A stretch of 64,000 nt of DNA from Auanema rhodensis (GCA_964057225.1 OZ059894.1:12844131-12908130), one strand, 5' to 3'; positions 10,441 through 25,900 are shown, numbered from the stretch's first letter. The notes: a model not told the origin generated them from the letters alone. A program made the numbers and translations.

Positions 10441-12526
10441 TTATAAAATATTTTCATGTTTTATTTCTTGAGTATCAAAATATTTAAACTTTTTTTTTTC
10501 ACTGTTTAAAATCTTACAGAACGAATGAATTGTTTCAAAACTATTGTAAAAATTTGAGATTGTTTCAAAATTTGTGATTAAATGAAGAAAATGGAGTAAA
10601 ATGAATTGGAAAATTATAAAATATTTCCATGTTTTATTTTCTTAGTATCAGAAAATTCAAATTAAGATCGTTTTTAATGTTTCAAATCTTAATGAACGAA
10701 TGAATTGTTTCAAAACTATTGTAAAAATATGAGATTAATTCAAAATACGTGATTAAATGAAGAAAATGGAGTAAAATGAATTGGAAAATTATAAAATATT
10801 TTCATGTTTTATTTCTTGAGTTTCAAAATATTCAAACTTTTTTTTTTCACTGTTTAAAATCTTAATGAACGAATGAATTGTTTCAAAACTATTGTAAAAA
10901 TATGAGATTGTTTCAAAATACGTGATTAAATGAAGAAAATGGAGTAAAATGAATTGGAAAATTATAAAATATTTTCATGTTTTATTTCTTGAGTTTCAAA
11001 ATATTCAAACTTTTTTTTTTCACTGTTTAAAATCTTAATTAACGAATGAATTGTTTCAAAACTATTGTAAAAATATGAGATTGTTTCAAAATACGTGATT
11101 AAATGAAGAAAATGGAGTAAAATGAATTGGAAAATTATAAAATATTTCCATGTTTTATTTTTTTAGTATCAGAAAATTCAAATTAAGATCGTTTTTAATG
11201 TTTCAAATCTCAATGAACGAATGAATTGTTTCAAAACTATTGTAAAAATATGAGATTGTTTCAAAATACGTGATTAAATGAAGAAAATGGAGTAAAATGA
11301 ATTGGAAAATTATAAAATATTTTCATGTTTTATTTCTTGAGTTTCAAAATATTCAAACTTTTTTTTTTCACTGTTTAAAATCTTAATGAACGAATGAATT
11401 GTTTCAAAACTATTGTAAAAATATGAGATTGTTTCAAAATACGTGATTAAATGAAGAAAATGGAGTAAAATGAATTGGAAAATTATAAAATATTTTCATG
11501 TTTTATTTCTTGAGTTTCAAAATATTCAAACTTTTTTTTTTCACTGTTTAAAATCTTAATGAACGAATGAATTGTTTCAAAACTATTGTAAAAATATGAG
11601 ATTGTTTCAAAATACGTGATTAAATGAAGAAAATGGAGTAAAATGAATTGGAAAATTATAAAATATTTTCATGTTTTATTTCTTGAGTTTCAAAATATTC
11701 AAACTTTTTTTTTTCACTGTTTAAAATCTTAATGAACGAATGAATTGTTTCAAAACTATTGTAAAAATTTGAGATTGTTTCAAAATACGTGATTAAATGA
11801 AGAAAATGGAGTAAAATGAATTGGAAAATTATAAAATATTTCCATGTTTTATTTTTTTAGTATCAGAAAATTCAAATTAAGATCGTTTTTAATGTTTCAA
11901 ATCTCAATGAACGAATGAATTGTTTCAAAACTATTGTAAAAATATGAGATTGTTTCAAAATACGTGATTAAATGAAGAAAATGGAGTAAAATGAATTGGA
12001 AAATTATAAAATATTTTCATGTTTTATTTCTTGAGTTTCAAAATATTCAAACTTTTTTTTTTCACTGTTTAAAATCTTAATGAACGAATGAATTGTTTCA
12101 AAACTATTGTAAAAATTTGAGATTGTTTCAAAATACGTGATTTAATGAAGAAAATAGAGTAAAATGAATTGGAAAATTATAAAATATTTTCATGTTTTAT
12201 TTTTTTAGTATCAGAAAATTCAAATTAAGATCGTTTTTAATGTTTCAAATCTTAATGAACGAATGAATTGTTTCAAAACTATTGTAAAAATATGAGATTG
12301 TTTCAAAATACGTGATTAAATGAAGAAAATGGAGTAAAATGAATTGGAAAATTATAAAATATTTTCATTTTTTATTTCTTGAGTATCAAAATATTCAAAA
12401 TTATATCTTTTTTACTGTTAAAAACATTATTAACTGGATGATTTGTTTGGAAATTATTGTAAAAATATGAGATTGTTTCAAAATACGTGATTAAATGAAG
12501 AAAATGGAGCAAAATGAATTGGAAAA
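10441..12526. repeat. HOR block 5, 12 monomers, 2086 bp
   Basis: Order M1 M3 M4 M5 M10 M11 M11 M14 M15 M16 M17 M18. M2, M6-M9, M12 and M13 are missing and the baseline monomer is doubled (11320-11492 and 11493-11665). It shares the M1-M3-M4-M5-M10 start with block 2, suggesting common descent. Confidence 0.9.
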
Positions 12527-15500
12527 TTATAAAATATTTTCATGTTTTATTTCTTGAGTATCAAAATATTTAAACTTTTTTTTTTCACTGTTTAAAATCT
12601 TACAGAACGAATGAATTGTTTCAAAACTATTGTAAAAATTTGAGATTGTTTCAAAATTTGTGATTAAATGAAGAAAATGGAGTAAAATGAATTGGAAAAT
12701 TATAAAATATTTCCATGTTTTATTTTCTTAGTATCAGAAAATTCAAATTAAGATCGTTTTTAATGTTTCAAATCTTAATGAACGAATGAATTGTTTCAAA
12801 ACTATTGTAAAAATATGAGATTGTTTCAAAATACGTGATTAAATGAAGAAAATGGAGTAAAATGAATTGGAAAATTATAAAATATTTCCATGTTTTATTT
12901 TCTTAGTATCAGAAAATTCAAATTAAGATCGTTTTTAATGTTTCAAATCTTAATGAACGAATGAATTGTTTCAAAACTATTGTAAAAATATGAGATTAAT
13001 TCAAAATACGTGATTAAATGAAGAAAATGGAGTAAAATGAATTGGAAAATTATAAAATATTTTCATGTTTTATTTCTTGAGTTTCAAAATATTCAAACTT
13101 TTTTTTTTCACTGTTTAAAATCTTAATGAACGAATGAATTGTTTCAAAACTATTGTAAAAATATGAGATTGTTTCAAAATACGTGATTAAATGAAGAAAA
13201 TGGAGTAAAATGAATTGGAAAATTATAAAATATTTTCATGTTTTATTTCTTGAGTTTCAAAATATTCAAACTTTTTTTTTTCACTGTTTAAAATCTTAAT
13301 TAACGAATGAATTGTTTCAAAACTATTGTAAAAATATGAGATTGTTTCAAAATACGTGATTAAATGAAGAAAATGGAGTAAAATGAATTGGAAAATTATA
13401 AAATATTTCCATGTTTTATTTTTTTAGTATCAGAAAATTCAAATTAAGATCGTTTTTAATGTTTCAAATCTCAATGAACGAATGAATTGTTTCAAAACTA
13501 TTGTAAAAATATGAGATTGTTTCAAAATACGTGATTAAATGAAGAAAATGGAGCAAAATGAATTGGAAAATTATAAAATATTTTCATGTTTTATTTCTTG
13601 AGTATCAAAATATTTAAACTTTTTTTTTTCACTGTTTAAAATCTTAATGAACGAATGAATTGTTTCAAAACTATTGTAAAAATATGAGATTGTTTCAAAA
13701 TACGTGATTAAATGAAGAAAATGGAGTAAAATGAATTGGAAAATTATAAAATATTTTCATGTTTTATTTCTTGAGTTTCAAAATATTCAAACTTTTTTTT
13801 TTCACTGTTTAAAATCTTACAGAACGAATGAATTGTTTCAAAACTATTGTAAAAATTTGAGATTGTTTCAAAATACGTGATTAAATGAAGAAAATGGAGT
13901 AAAATGAATTGGAAAATTATAAAATATTTCCATGTTTTATTTTCTTAGTATCAGAAAATTCGAATTAAGATCGTTTTCAATGTTTCAAATCTTAATGAAT
14001 GAATTAATTGTTTCAAAACTATTGTAAAAATATGAGATTGTTTCAAAATACGTGATTAAATGAAGAAAATGGAGTAAAATGAATTGGAAAATTATAAAAT
14101 ATTTCCATGTTTTATTTTTTTAGTATCAGAAAATTCAAATTAAGATCGTTTTTAATGTTTCAAATCTCAATGAACGAATGAATTGTTTCAAAACTATTGT
14201 AAAAATATGAGATTGTTTCAAAATACGTGATTAAATGAAGAAAATGGAGTAAAATGAATTGGAAAATTATAAAATATTTTCATGTTTTATTTCTTGAGTT
14301 TCAAAATATTCAAACTTTTTTTTTTCACTGTTTAAAATCTTAATGAACGAATGAATTGTTTCAAAACTATTGTAAAAATATGAGATTGTTTCAAAATACG
14401 TGATTAAATGAAGAAAATGGAGTAAAATGAATTGGAAAATTATAAAATATTTCCATGTTTTATTTTCTTAGTATCAGAAAATTCAAATTAAGATCGTTTT
14501 CAATGTTTCAAATCTTAATGAACGAATTAATCGTTTCAAAACTATTGTAAAAATATGAGATTGTTTCAAAATACGTGATTAAATGAAGAAAATAGAGTAA
14601 AATGAATTGGAATATCATAAAATATTTTCATGTTTTATTTCTTGAGTATCAAAATATTCAAACTTTTTTTTTTCACTGTTTAAAATCTTAATGAACGAAT
14701 GAATTGTTTCAAAACTATTGTAAAAATATGAGATTGTTTCAAAATACGTGATTAAATGAAGGAAATGGAGTAAAATGAATTGGAAAATTATAAAATATTT
14801 TCATGTTTTATTTCTTGAGTTTCAAAATATTCAAACTTTTTTTTTTCACTGTTTAAAATCTTAATGAACGAATGAATTGTTTCAAAACTATTGTAAAAAT
14901 TTGAGATTGTTTCAAAATACGTGATTAAATGAAGAAAATGGAGTAAAATGAATTGGAAAATTATAAAATATTTCCATGTTTTATTTTTTTAGTATCAGAA
15001 AATTCAAATTAAGATCGTTTTTAATGTTTCAAATCTCAATGAACGAATGAATTGTTTCAAAACTATTGTAAAAATATGAGATTGTTTCAAAATACGTGAT
15101 TAAATGAAGAAAATGGAGTAAAATGAATTGGAAAATTATAAAATATTTTCATGTTTTATTTCTTGAGTTTCAAAATATTCAAACTTTTTTTTTTCACTGT
15201 TTAAAATCTTAATGAACGAATGAATTGTTTCAAAACTATTGTAAAAATTTGAGATTGTTTCAAAATACGTGATTTAATGAAGAAAATAGAGTAAAATGAA
15301 TTGGAAAATTATAAAATATTTTCATGTTTTATTTTTTTAGTATCAGAAAATTCAAATTAAGATCGTTTTTAATGTTTCAAATCTTAATGAACGAATGAAT
15401 TGTTTCAAAACTATTGTAAAAATATGAGATTGTTTCAAAATACGTGATTAAATGAAGAAAATGGAGTAAAATGAATTGGAAAATTATAAAATATTTTCAT

Positions 15501-15658
15501 TTTTTATTTCTTGAGTATCAAAATATTCAAAATTATATCTTTTTTACTGTTAAAAACATTATTAACTGGATGATTTGTTTGGAAATTATTGTAAAAATAT
15601 GAGATTGTTTCAAAATACGTGATTAAATGAAGAAAATGGAGCAAAATGAATTGGAAAA
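12527..15658. repeat. Canonical 18-monomer HOR unit, copy 2 (3132 bp)
   Basis: M1 to M18 in order with the same diagnostic variants as 7309-10440, including GGAATATC at the end of M12 and GAATGAATT in M9. The two units are separated by the 12-mer. Confidence 0.93.
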
Positions 15659-18600
15659 TTATAAAATATTTTCATGTTTTATTTCTTGAGTATCAAAATA
15701 TTTAAACTTTTTTTTTTCACTGTTTAAAATCTTACAGAACGAATGAATTGTTTCAAAACTATTGTAAAAATTTGAGATTGTTTCAAAATTTGTGATTAAA
15801 TGAAGAAAATGGAGTAAAATGAATTGGAAAATTATAAAATATTTCCATGTTTTATTTTCTTAGTATCAGAAAATTCAAATTAAGATCGTTTTTAATGTTT
15901 CAAATCTTAATGAACGAATGAATTGTTTCAAAACTATTGTAAAAATATGAGATTGTTTCAAAATACGTGATTAAATGAAGAAAATGGAGTAAAATGAATT
16001 GGAAAATTATAAAATATTTCCATGTTTTATTTTCTTAGTATCAGAAAATTCAAATTAAGATCGTTTTTAATGTTTCAAATCTTAATGAACGAATGAATTG
16101 TTTCAAAACTATTGTAAAAATATGAGATTAATTCAAAATACGTGATTAAATGAAGAAAATGGAGTAAAATGAATTGGAAAATTATAAAATATTTTCATGT
16201 TTTATTTCTTGAGTTTCAAAATATTCAAACTTTTTTTTTTCACTGTTTAAAATCTTAATGAACGAATGAATTGTTTCAAAACTATTGTAAAAATATGAGA
16301 TTGTTTCAAAATACGTGATTAAATGAAGAAAATGGAGTAAAATGAATTGGAAAATTATAAAATATTTTCATGTTTTATTTCTTGAGTTTCAAAATATTCA
16401 AACTTTTTTTTTTCACTGTTTAAAATCTTAATTAACGAATGAATTGTTTCAAAACTATTGTAAAAATATGAGATTGTTTCAAAATACGTGATTAAATGAA
16501 GAAAATGGAGTAAAATGAATTGGAAAATTATAAAATATTTCCATGTTTTATTTTTTTAGTATCAGAAAATTCAAATTAAGATCGTTTTTAATGTTTCAAA
16601 TCTCAATGAACGAATGAATTGTTTCAAAACTATTGTAAAAATATGAGATTGTTTCAAAATACGTGATTAAATGAAGAAAATGGAGCAAAATGAATTGGAA
16701 AATTATAAAATATTTTCATGTTTTATTTCTTGAGTATCAAAATATTTAAACTTTTTTTTTTCACTGTTTAAAATCTTAATGAACGAATGAATTGTTTCAA
16801 AACTATTGTAAAAATATGAGATTGTTTCAAAATACGTGATTAAATGAAGAAAATGGAGTAAAATGAATTGGAAAATTATAAAATATTTTCATGTTTTATT
16901 TCTTGAGTTTCAAAATATTCAAACTTTTTTTTTTCACTGTTTAAAATCTTACAGAACGAATGAATTGTTTCAAAACTATTGTAAAAATTTGAGATTGTTT
17001 CAAAATACGTGATTAAATGAAGAAAATGGAGTAAAATGAATTGGAAAATTATAAAATATTTCCATGTTTTATTTTCTTAGTATCAGAAAATTCGAATTAA
17101 GATCGTTTTCAATGTTTCAAATCTTAATGAATGAATTAATTGTTTCAAAACTATTGTAAAAATATGAGATTGTTTCAAAATACGTGATTAAATGAAGAAA
17201 ATGGAGTAAAATGAATTGGAAAATTATAAAATATTTCCATGTTTTATTTTTTTAGTATCAGAAAATTCAAATTAAGATCGTTTTTAATGTTTCAAATCTC
17301 AATGAACGAATGAATTGTTTCAAAACTATTGTAAAAATATGAGATTGTTTCAAAATACGTGATTAAATGAAGAAAATGGAGTAAAATGAATTGGAAAATT
17401 ATAAAATATTTCCATGTTTTATTTTCTTAGTATCAGAAAATTCAAATTAAGATCGTTTTTAATGTTTCAAATCTTAATGAACGAATGAATTGTTTCAAAA
17501 CTATTGTAAAAATATGAGATTAATTCAAAATACGTGATTAAATGAAGAAAATGGAGTAAAATGAATTGGAAAATTATAAAATATTTTCATGTTTTATTTC
17601 TTGAGTTTCAAAATATTCAAACTTTTTTTTTTCACTGTTTAAAATCTTAATGAACGAATGAATTGTTTCAAAACTATTGTAAAAATATGAGATTGTTTCA
17701 AAATACGTGATTAAATGAAGAAAATGGAGTAAAATGAATTGGAAAATTATAAAATATTTTCATGTTTTATTTCTTGAGTTTCAAAATATTCAAACTTTTT
17801 TTTTCACTGTTTAAAATCTTACAGAACGAATGAATTGTTTCAAAACTATTGTAAAAATTTGAGATTGTTTCAAAATACGTGATTAAATGAAGAAAATGGA
17901 GTAAAATGAATTGGAAAATTATAAAATATTTCCATGTTTTATTTTCTTAGTATCAGAAAATTCGAATTAAGATCGTTTTCAATGTTTCAAATCTTAATGA
18001 ATGAATTAATTGTTTCAAAACTATTGTAAAAATATGAGATTGTTTCAAAATACGTGATTAAATGAAGAAAATGGAGTAAAATGAATTGGAAAATTATAAA
18101 ATATTTCCATGTTTTATTTTTTTAGTATCAGAAAATTCAAATTAAGATCGTTTTTAATGTTTCAAATCTCAATGAACGAATGAATTGTTTCAAAACTATT
18201 GTAAAAATATGAGATTGTTTCAAAATACGTGATTAAATGAAGAAAATGGAGTAAAATGAATTGGAAAATTATAAAATATTTTCATGTTTTATTTCTTGAG
18301 TTTCAAAATATTCAAACTTTTTTTTTTCACTGTTTAAAATCTTAATGAACGAATGAATTGTTTCAAAACTATTGTAAAAATATGAGATTGTTTCAAAATA
18401 CGTGATTAAATGAAGAAAATGGAGTAAAATGAATTGGAAAATTATAAAATATTTCCATGTTTTATTTTCTTAGTATCAGAAAATTCAAATTAAGATCGTT
18501 TTCAATGTTTCAAATCTTAATGAACGAATTAATCGTTTCAAAACTATTGTAAAAATATGAGATTGTTTCAAAATACGTGATTAAATGAAGAAAATAGAGT

Positions 18601-19660
18601 AAAATGAATTGGAATATCATAAAATATTTTCATGTTTTATTTCTTGAGTATCAAAATATTCAAACTTTTTTTTTTCACTGTTTAAAATCTTAATGAACGA
18701 ATGAATTGTTTCAAAACTATTGTAAAAATATGAGATTGTTTCAAAATACGTGATTAAATGAAGGAAATGGAGTAAAATGAATTGGAAAATTATAAAATAT
18801 TTTCATGTTTTATTTCTTGAGTTTCAAAATATTCAAACTTTTTTTTTTCACTGTTTAAAATCTTAATGAACGAATGAATTGTTTCAAAACAATTGTAAAA
18901 ATTTGAGATTGTTTCAAAATACGTGATTAAATGAAGAAAATGGAGTAAAATGAATTGGAAAATTATAAAATATTTCCATGTTTTATTTTTTTAGTATCAG
19001 AAAATTCAAATTAAGATCGTTTTTAATGTTTCAAATCTCAATGAACGAATGAATTGTTTCAAAACTATTGTAAAAATATGAGATTGTTTCAAAATACGTG
19101 ATTAAATGAAGAAAATGGAGTAAAATGAATTGGAAAATTATAAAATATTTTCATGTTTTATTTCTTGAGTTTCAAAATATTCAAACTTTTTTTTTTCACT
19201 GTTTAAAATCTTAATGAACGAATGAATTGTTTCAAAACTATTGTAAAAATTTGAGATTGTTTCAAAATACGTGATTTAATGAAGAAAATAGAGTAAAATG
19301 AATTGGAAAATTATAAAATATTTTCATGTTTTATTTTTTTAGTATCAGAAAATTCAAATTAAGATCGTTTTTAATGTTTCAAATCTTAATGAACGAATGA
19401 ATTGTTTCAAAACTATTGTAAAAATATGAGATTGTTTCAAAATACGTGATTAAATGAAGAAAATGGAGTAAAATGAATTGGAAAATTATAAAATATTTTC
19501 ATTTTTTATTTCTTGAGTATCAAAATATTCAAAATTATATCTTTTTTACTGTTAAAAACATTATTAACTGGATGATTTGTTTGGAAATTATTGTAAAAAT
19601 ATGAGATTGTTTCAAAATACGTGATTAAATGAAGAAAATGGAGCAAAATGAATTGGAAAA
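15659..19660. repeat. HOR block 7, 23 monomers, 4002 bp
   Basis: M1-M10, then an inserted M3 M4 M8 M9 M10 (17399-18268), then M11-M18. The insert is the M3-M10 segment without M5-M7. The inserted M8 (17747-17918) has nine T, which explains its 172-bp length. Confidence 0.9.
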
Positions 19661-22600
19661 TTATAAAATATTTTCATGTTTTATTTCTTGAGTATCAAAA
19701 TATTTAAACTTTTTTTTTTCACTGTTTAAAATCTTACAGAACGAATGAATTGTTTCAAAACTATTGTAAAAATTTGAGATTGTTTCAAAATTTGTGATTA
19801 AAAGAAGAAAATGGAGTAAAATGAATTGGAAAATTATAAAATATTTCCATGTTTTATTTTCTTAGTATCAGAAAATTCAAATTAAGATCGTTTTTAATGT
19901 TTCAAATCTTAATGAACGAATGAATTGTTTCAAAACTATTGTAAAAATATGAGATTGTTTCAAAATACGTGATTAAATGAAGAAAATGGAGTAAAATGAA
20001 TTGGAAAATTATAAAATATTTCCATGTTTTATTTTCTTAGTATCAGAAAATTCAAATTAAGATCGTTTTTAATGTTTCAAATCTTAATGAACGAATGAAT
20101 TGTTTCAAAACTATTGTAAAAATATGAGATTAATTCAAAATACGTGATTAAATGAAGAAAATGGAGTAAAATGAATTGGAAAATTATAAAATATTTTCAT
20201 GTTTTATTTCTTGAGTTTCAAAATATTCAAACTTTTTTTTTTCACTGTTTAAAATCTTAATGAACGAATGAATTGTTTCAAAACTATTGTAAAAATATGA
20301 GATTGTTTCAAAATACGTGATTAAATGAAGAAAATGGAGTAAAATGAATTGGAAAATTATAAAATATTTTCATGTTTTATTTCTTGAGTTTCAAAATATT
20401 CAAACTTTTTTTTTTCACTGTTTAAAATCTTAATTAACGAATGAATTGTTTCAAAACTATTGTAAAAAAATGAGATTGTTTCAAAATACGTGATTAAATG
20501 AAGAAAATGGAGTAAAATGAATTGGAAAATTATAAAATATTTCCATGTTTTATTTTTTTAGTATCAGAAAATTCAAATTAAGATCGTTTTTAATGTTTCA
20601 AATCTCAATGAACGAATGAATTGTTTCAAAACTATTGTAAAAATATGAGATTGTTTCAAAATACGTGATTAAATGAAGAAAATGGAGCAAAATGAATTGG
20701 AAAATTATAAAATATTTTCATGTTTTATTTCTTGAGTATCAAAATATTTAAACTTTTTTTTTTCACTGTTTAAAATCTTAATGAACGAATGAATTGTTTC
20801 AAAACTATTGTAAAAATATGAGATTGTTTCAAAATACGTGATTAAATGAAGAAAATGGAGTAAAATGAATTGGAAAATTATAAAATATTTCCATGTTTTA
20901 TTTTCTTAGTATCAGAAAATTCGAATTAAGATCGTTTTCAATGTTTCAAATCTTAATGAACGAATTAATTGTTTCAAAACTATTGTAAAAATATGAGATT
21001 GTTTCAAAATACGTGATTAAATGAAGAAAATGGAGTAAAATGAATTGGAAAATTATAAAATATTTCCATGTTTTATTTTTTTAGTATCAGAAAATTCAAA
21101 TTAAGATCGTTTTTAATGTTTCAAATCTCAATGAACGAATGAATTGTTTCAAAACTATTGTAAAAATATGAGATTGTTTCAAAATACGTGATTAAATGAA
21201 GAAAATGGAGTAAAATGAATTGGAAAATTATAAAATATTTTCATGTTTTATTTCTTGAGTTTCAAAATATTCAAACTTTTTTTTTTCACTGTTTAAAATC
21301 TTAATGAACGAATGAATTGTTTCAAAACTATTGTAAAAATATGAGATTGTTTCAAAATACGTGATTAAATGAAGAAAATGGAGTAAAATGAATTGGAAAA
21401 TTATAAAATATTTCCATGTTTTATTTTCTTAGTATCAGAAAATTCAAATTAAGATCGTTTTCAATGTTTCAAATCTTAATGAACGAATTAATCGTTTCAA
21501 AACTATTGTAAAAATATGAGATTGTTTCAAAATACGTGATTAAATGAAGAAAATAGAGTAAAATGAATTGGAATATTATAAAATATTTTCATGTTTTATT
21601 TCTTGAGTATCAAAATATTCAAACTTTTTTTTTTCACTGTTTAAAATCTTAATGAACGAATGAATTGTTTCAAAACTATTGTAAAAATATGAGATTGTTT
21701 CAAAATACGTGATTAAATGAAGGAAATGGAGTAAAATGAATTGGAAAATTATAAAATATTTTCATGTTTTATTTCTTGAGTTTCAAAATATTCAAACTTT
21801 TTTTTTTTCACTGTTTAAAATCTTAATGAACGAATGAATTGTTTCAAAACTATTGTAAAAATTTGAGATTGTTTCAAAATACGTGATTAAATGAAGAAAA
21901 TGGAGTAAAATGAATTGGAAAATTATAAAATATTTCCATGTTTTATTTCTTGAGTATCAAAATATTCAAACTTTTTTTTTTCACTGTTTAAAATCTTAAT
22001 GAACGAATGAATTGTTTCAAAACTATTGTAAAAATATGAGATTGTTTCAAAATACGTGATTAAATGAAGGAAATGGAGTAAAATGAATTGGAAAATTATA
22101 AAATATTTTCATGTTTTATTTCTTGAGTTTCAAAATATTCAAACTTTTTTTTTTCACTGTTTAAAATCTTAATGAACGAATGAATTGTTTCAAAACTATT
22201 GTAAAAATTTGAGATTGTTTCAAAATACGTGATTAAATGAAGAAAATGGAGTAAAATGAATTGGAAAATTATAAAATATTTCCATGTTTTATTTTTTTAG
22301 TATCAGAAAATTCAAATTAAGATCGTTTTTAATGTTTCAAATCTCAATGAACGAATGAATTGTTTCAAAACTATTGTAAAAATATGAGATTGTTTCAAAA
22401 TACGTGATTAAATGAAGAAAATGGAGTAAAATGAATTGGAAAATTATAAAATATTTTCATGTTTTATTTCTTGAGTTTCAAAATATTCAAACTTTTTTTT
22501 TTCACTGTTTAAAATCTTAATGAACGAATGAATTGTTTCAAAACTATTGTAAAAATTTGAGATTGTTTCAAAATACGTGATTTAATGAAGAAAATAGAGT

Positions 22601-22966
22601 AAAATGAATTGGAAAATTATAAAATATTTTCATGTTTTATTTTTTTAGTATCAGAAAATTCAAATTAAGATCGTTTTTAATGTTTCAAATCTTAATGAAC
22701 GAATGAATTGTTTCAAAACTATTGTAAAAATATGAGATTGTTTCAAAATACGTGATTAAATGAAGAAAATGGAGTAAAATGAATTGGAAAATTATAAAAT
22801 ATTTTCATTTTTTATTTCTTGAGTATCAAAATATTCAAAATTATATCTTTTTTACTGTTAAAAACATTATTAACTGGATGATTTGTTTGGAAATTATTGT
22901 AAAAATATGAGATTGTTTCAAAATACGTGATTAAATGAAGAAAATGGAGCAAAATGAATTGGAAAA
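19661..22966. repeat. HOR block 8, 19 monomers, 3306 bp
   Basis: M1-M7, M9-M14, a chimeric monomer (21923-22095), then M14-M18. M8 is missing. M5 carries TAAAAAAATGAG and the first M14 has eleven T (21798-21808), both shared with the next block. Confidence 0.9.
21923..22095 (+). repeat. Chimeric monomer, class B head on M13 body
   Basis: Starts TTTCCATG as M15 does, then continues TCTTGAGTATC, ATTCAAAC and GAAGGAAATGG as M13. Preceded by M14 and followed by a second M14, it marks a crossover between M15 and M13 within the first ~25 bp. The result is a duplicated M13-like/M14 pair. Confidence 0.85.
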
Positions 22967-25900
22967 TTATAAAATATTTTCATGTTTTATTTCTTGAGTA
23001 TCAAAATATTTAAACTTTTTTTTTTCACTGTTTAAAATCTTACAGAACGAATGAATTGTTTCAAAACTATTGTAAAAATTTGAGATTGTTTCAAAATTTG
23101 TGATTAAATGAAGAAAATGGAGTAAAATGAATTGGAAAATTATAAAATATTTCCATGTTTTATTTTCTTAGTATCAGAAAATTCAAATTAAGATCGTTTT
23201 TAATGTTTCAAATCTTAATGAACGAATGAATTGTTTCAAAACTATTGTAAAAATATGAGATTGTTTCAAAATACGTGATTAAATGAAGAAAATGGAGTAA
23301 AATGAATTGGAAAATTATAAAATATTTCCATGTTTTATTTTCTTAGTATCAGAAAATTCAAATTAAGATCGTTTTTAATGTTTCAAATCTTAATGAACGA
23401 ATGAATTGTTTCAAAACTATTGTAAAAATATGAGATTAATTCAAAATACGTGATTAAATGAAGAAAATGGAGTAAAATGAATTGGAAAATTATAAAATAT
23501 TTTCATGTTTTATTTCTTGAGTTTCAAAATATTCAAACTTTTTTTTTTCACTGTTTAAAATCTTAATGAACGAATGAATTGTTTCAAAACTATTGTAAAA
23601 ATATGAGATTGTTTCAAAATACGTGATTAAATGAAGAAAATGGAGTAAAATGAATTGGAAAATTATAAAATATTTTCATGTTTTATTTCTTGAGTTTCAA
23701 AATATTCAAACTTTTTTTTTTCACTGTTTAAAATCTTAATTAACGAATGAATTGTTTCAAAACTATTGTAAAAAAATGAGATTGTTTCAAAATACGTGAT
23801 TAAATGAAGAAAATGGAGTAAAATGAATTGGAAAATTATAAAATATTTCCATGTTTTATTTTTTTAGTATCAGAAAATTCAAATTAAGATCGTTTTTAAT
23901 GTTTCAAATCTCAATGAACGAATGAATTGTTTCAAAACTATTGTAAAAATATGAGATTGTTTCAAAATACGTGATTAAATGAAGAAAATGGAGCAAAATG
24001 AATTGGAAAATTATAAAATATTTTCATGTTTTATTTCTTGAGTATCAAAATATTTAAACTTTTTTTTTTCACTGTTTAAAATCTTAATGAACGAATGAAT
24101 TGTTTCAAAACTATTGTAAAAATATGAGATTGTTTCAAAATACGTGATTAAATGAAGAAAATGGAGTAAAATGAATTGGAAAATTATAAAATATTTCCAT
24201 GTTTTATTTTCTTAGTATCAGAAAATTCGAATTAAGATCGTTTTCAATGTTTCAAATCTTAATGAACGAATTAATTGTTTCAAAACTATTGTAAAAATAT
24301 GAGATTGTTTCAAAATACGTGATTAAATGAAGAAAATGGAGTAAAATGAATTGGAAAATTATAAAATATTTCCATGTTTTATTTTTTTAGTATCAGAAAA
24401 TTCAAATTAAGATCGTTTTTAATGTTTCAAATCTCAATGAACGAATGAATTGTTTCAAAACTATTGTAAAAATATGAGATTGTTTCAAAATACGTGATTA
24501 AATGAAGAAAATGGAGTAAAATGAATTGGAAAATTATAAAATATTTTCATGTTTTATTTCTTGAGTTTCAAAATATTCAAACTTTTTTTTTTCACTGTTT
24601 AAAATCTTAATGAACGAATGAATTGTTTCAAAACTATTGTAAAAATATGAGATTGTTTCAAAATACGTGATTAAATGAAGAAAATGGAGTAAAATGAATT
24701 GGAAAATTATAAAATATTTCCATGTTTTATTTTCTTAGTATCAGAAAATTCAAATTAAGATCGTTTTCAATGTTTCAAATCTTAATGAACGAATTAATCG
24801 TTTCAAAACTATTGTAAAAATATGAGATTGTTTCAAAATACGTGATTAAATGAAGAAAATAGAGTAAAATGAATTGGAATATTATAAAATATTTTCATGT
24901 TTTATTTCTTGAGTTTCAAAATATTCAAACTTTTTTTTTTCACTGTTTAAAATCTTAATGAACGAATGAATTGTTTCAAAACTATTGTAAAAATATGAGA
25001 TTGTTTCAAAATACGTGATTAAATGAAGAAAATGGAGTAAAATGAATTGGAAAATTATAAAATATTTCCATGTTTTATTTTCTTAGTATCAGAAAATTCA
25101 AATTAAGATCGTTTTCAATGTTTCAAATCTTAATGAACGAATTAATCGTTTCAAAACTATTGTAAAAATATGAGATTGTTTCAAAATACGTGATTAAATG
25201 AAGAAAATAGAGTAAAATGAATTGGAATATTATAAAATATTTTCATGTTTTATTTCTTGAGTATCAAAATATTCAAACTTTTTTTTTTCACTGTTTAAAA
25301 TCTTAATGAACGAATGAATTGTTTCAAAACTATTGTAAAAATATGAGATTGTTTCAAAATACGTGATTAAATGAAGGAAATGGAGTAAAATGAATTGGAA
25401 AATTATAAAATATTTTCATGTTTTATTTCTTGAGTTTCAAAATATTCAAACTTTTTTTTTTTCACTGTTTAAAATCTTAATGAACGAATGAATTGTTTCA
25501 AAACTATTGTAAAAATTTGAGATTGTTTCAAAATACGTGATTAAATGAAGAAAATGGAGTAAAATGAATTGGAAAATTATAAAATATTTCCATGTTTTAT
25601 TTTTTTAGTATCAGAAAATTCAAATTAAGATCGTTTTTAATGTTTCAAATCTCAATGAACGAATGAATTGTTTCAAAACTATTGTAAAAATATGAGATTG
25701 TTTCAAAATACGTGATTAAATGAAGAAAATGGAGTAAAATGAATTGGAAAATTATAAAATATTTTCATGTTTTATTTCTTGAGTTTCAAAATATTCAAAC
25801 TTTTTTTTTTCACTGTTTAAAATCTTAATGAACGAATGAATTGTTTCAAAACTATTGTAAAAATTTGAGATTGTTTCAAAATACGTGATTTAATGAAGAA

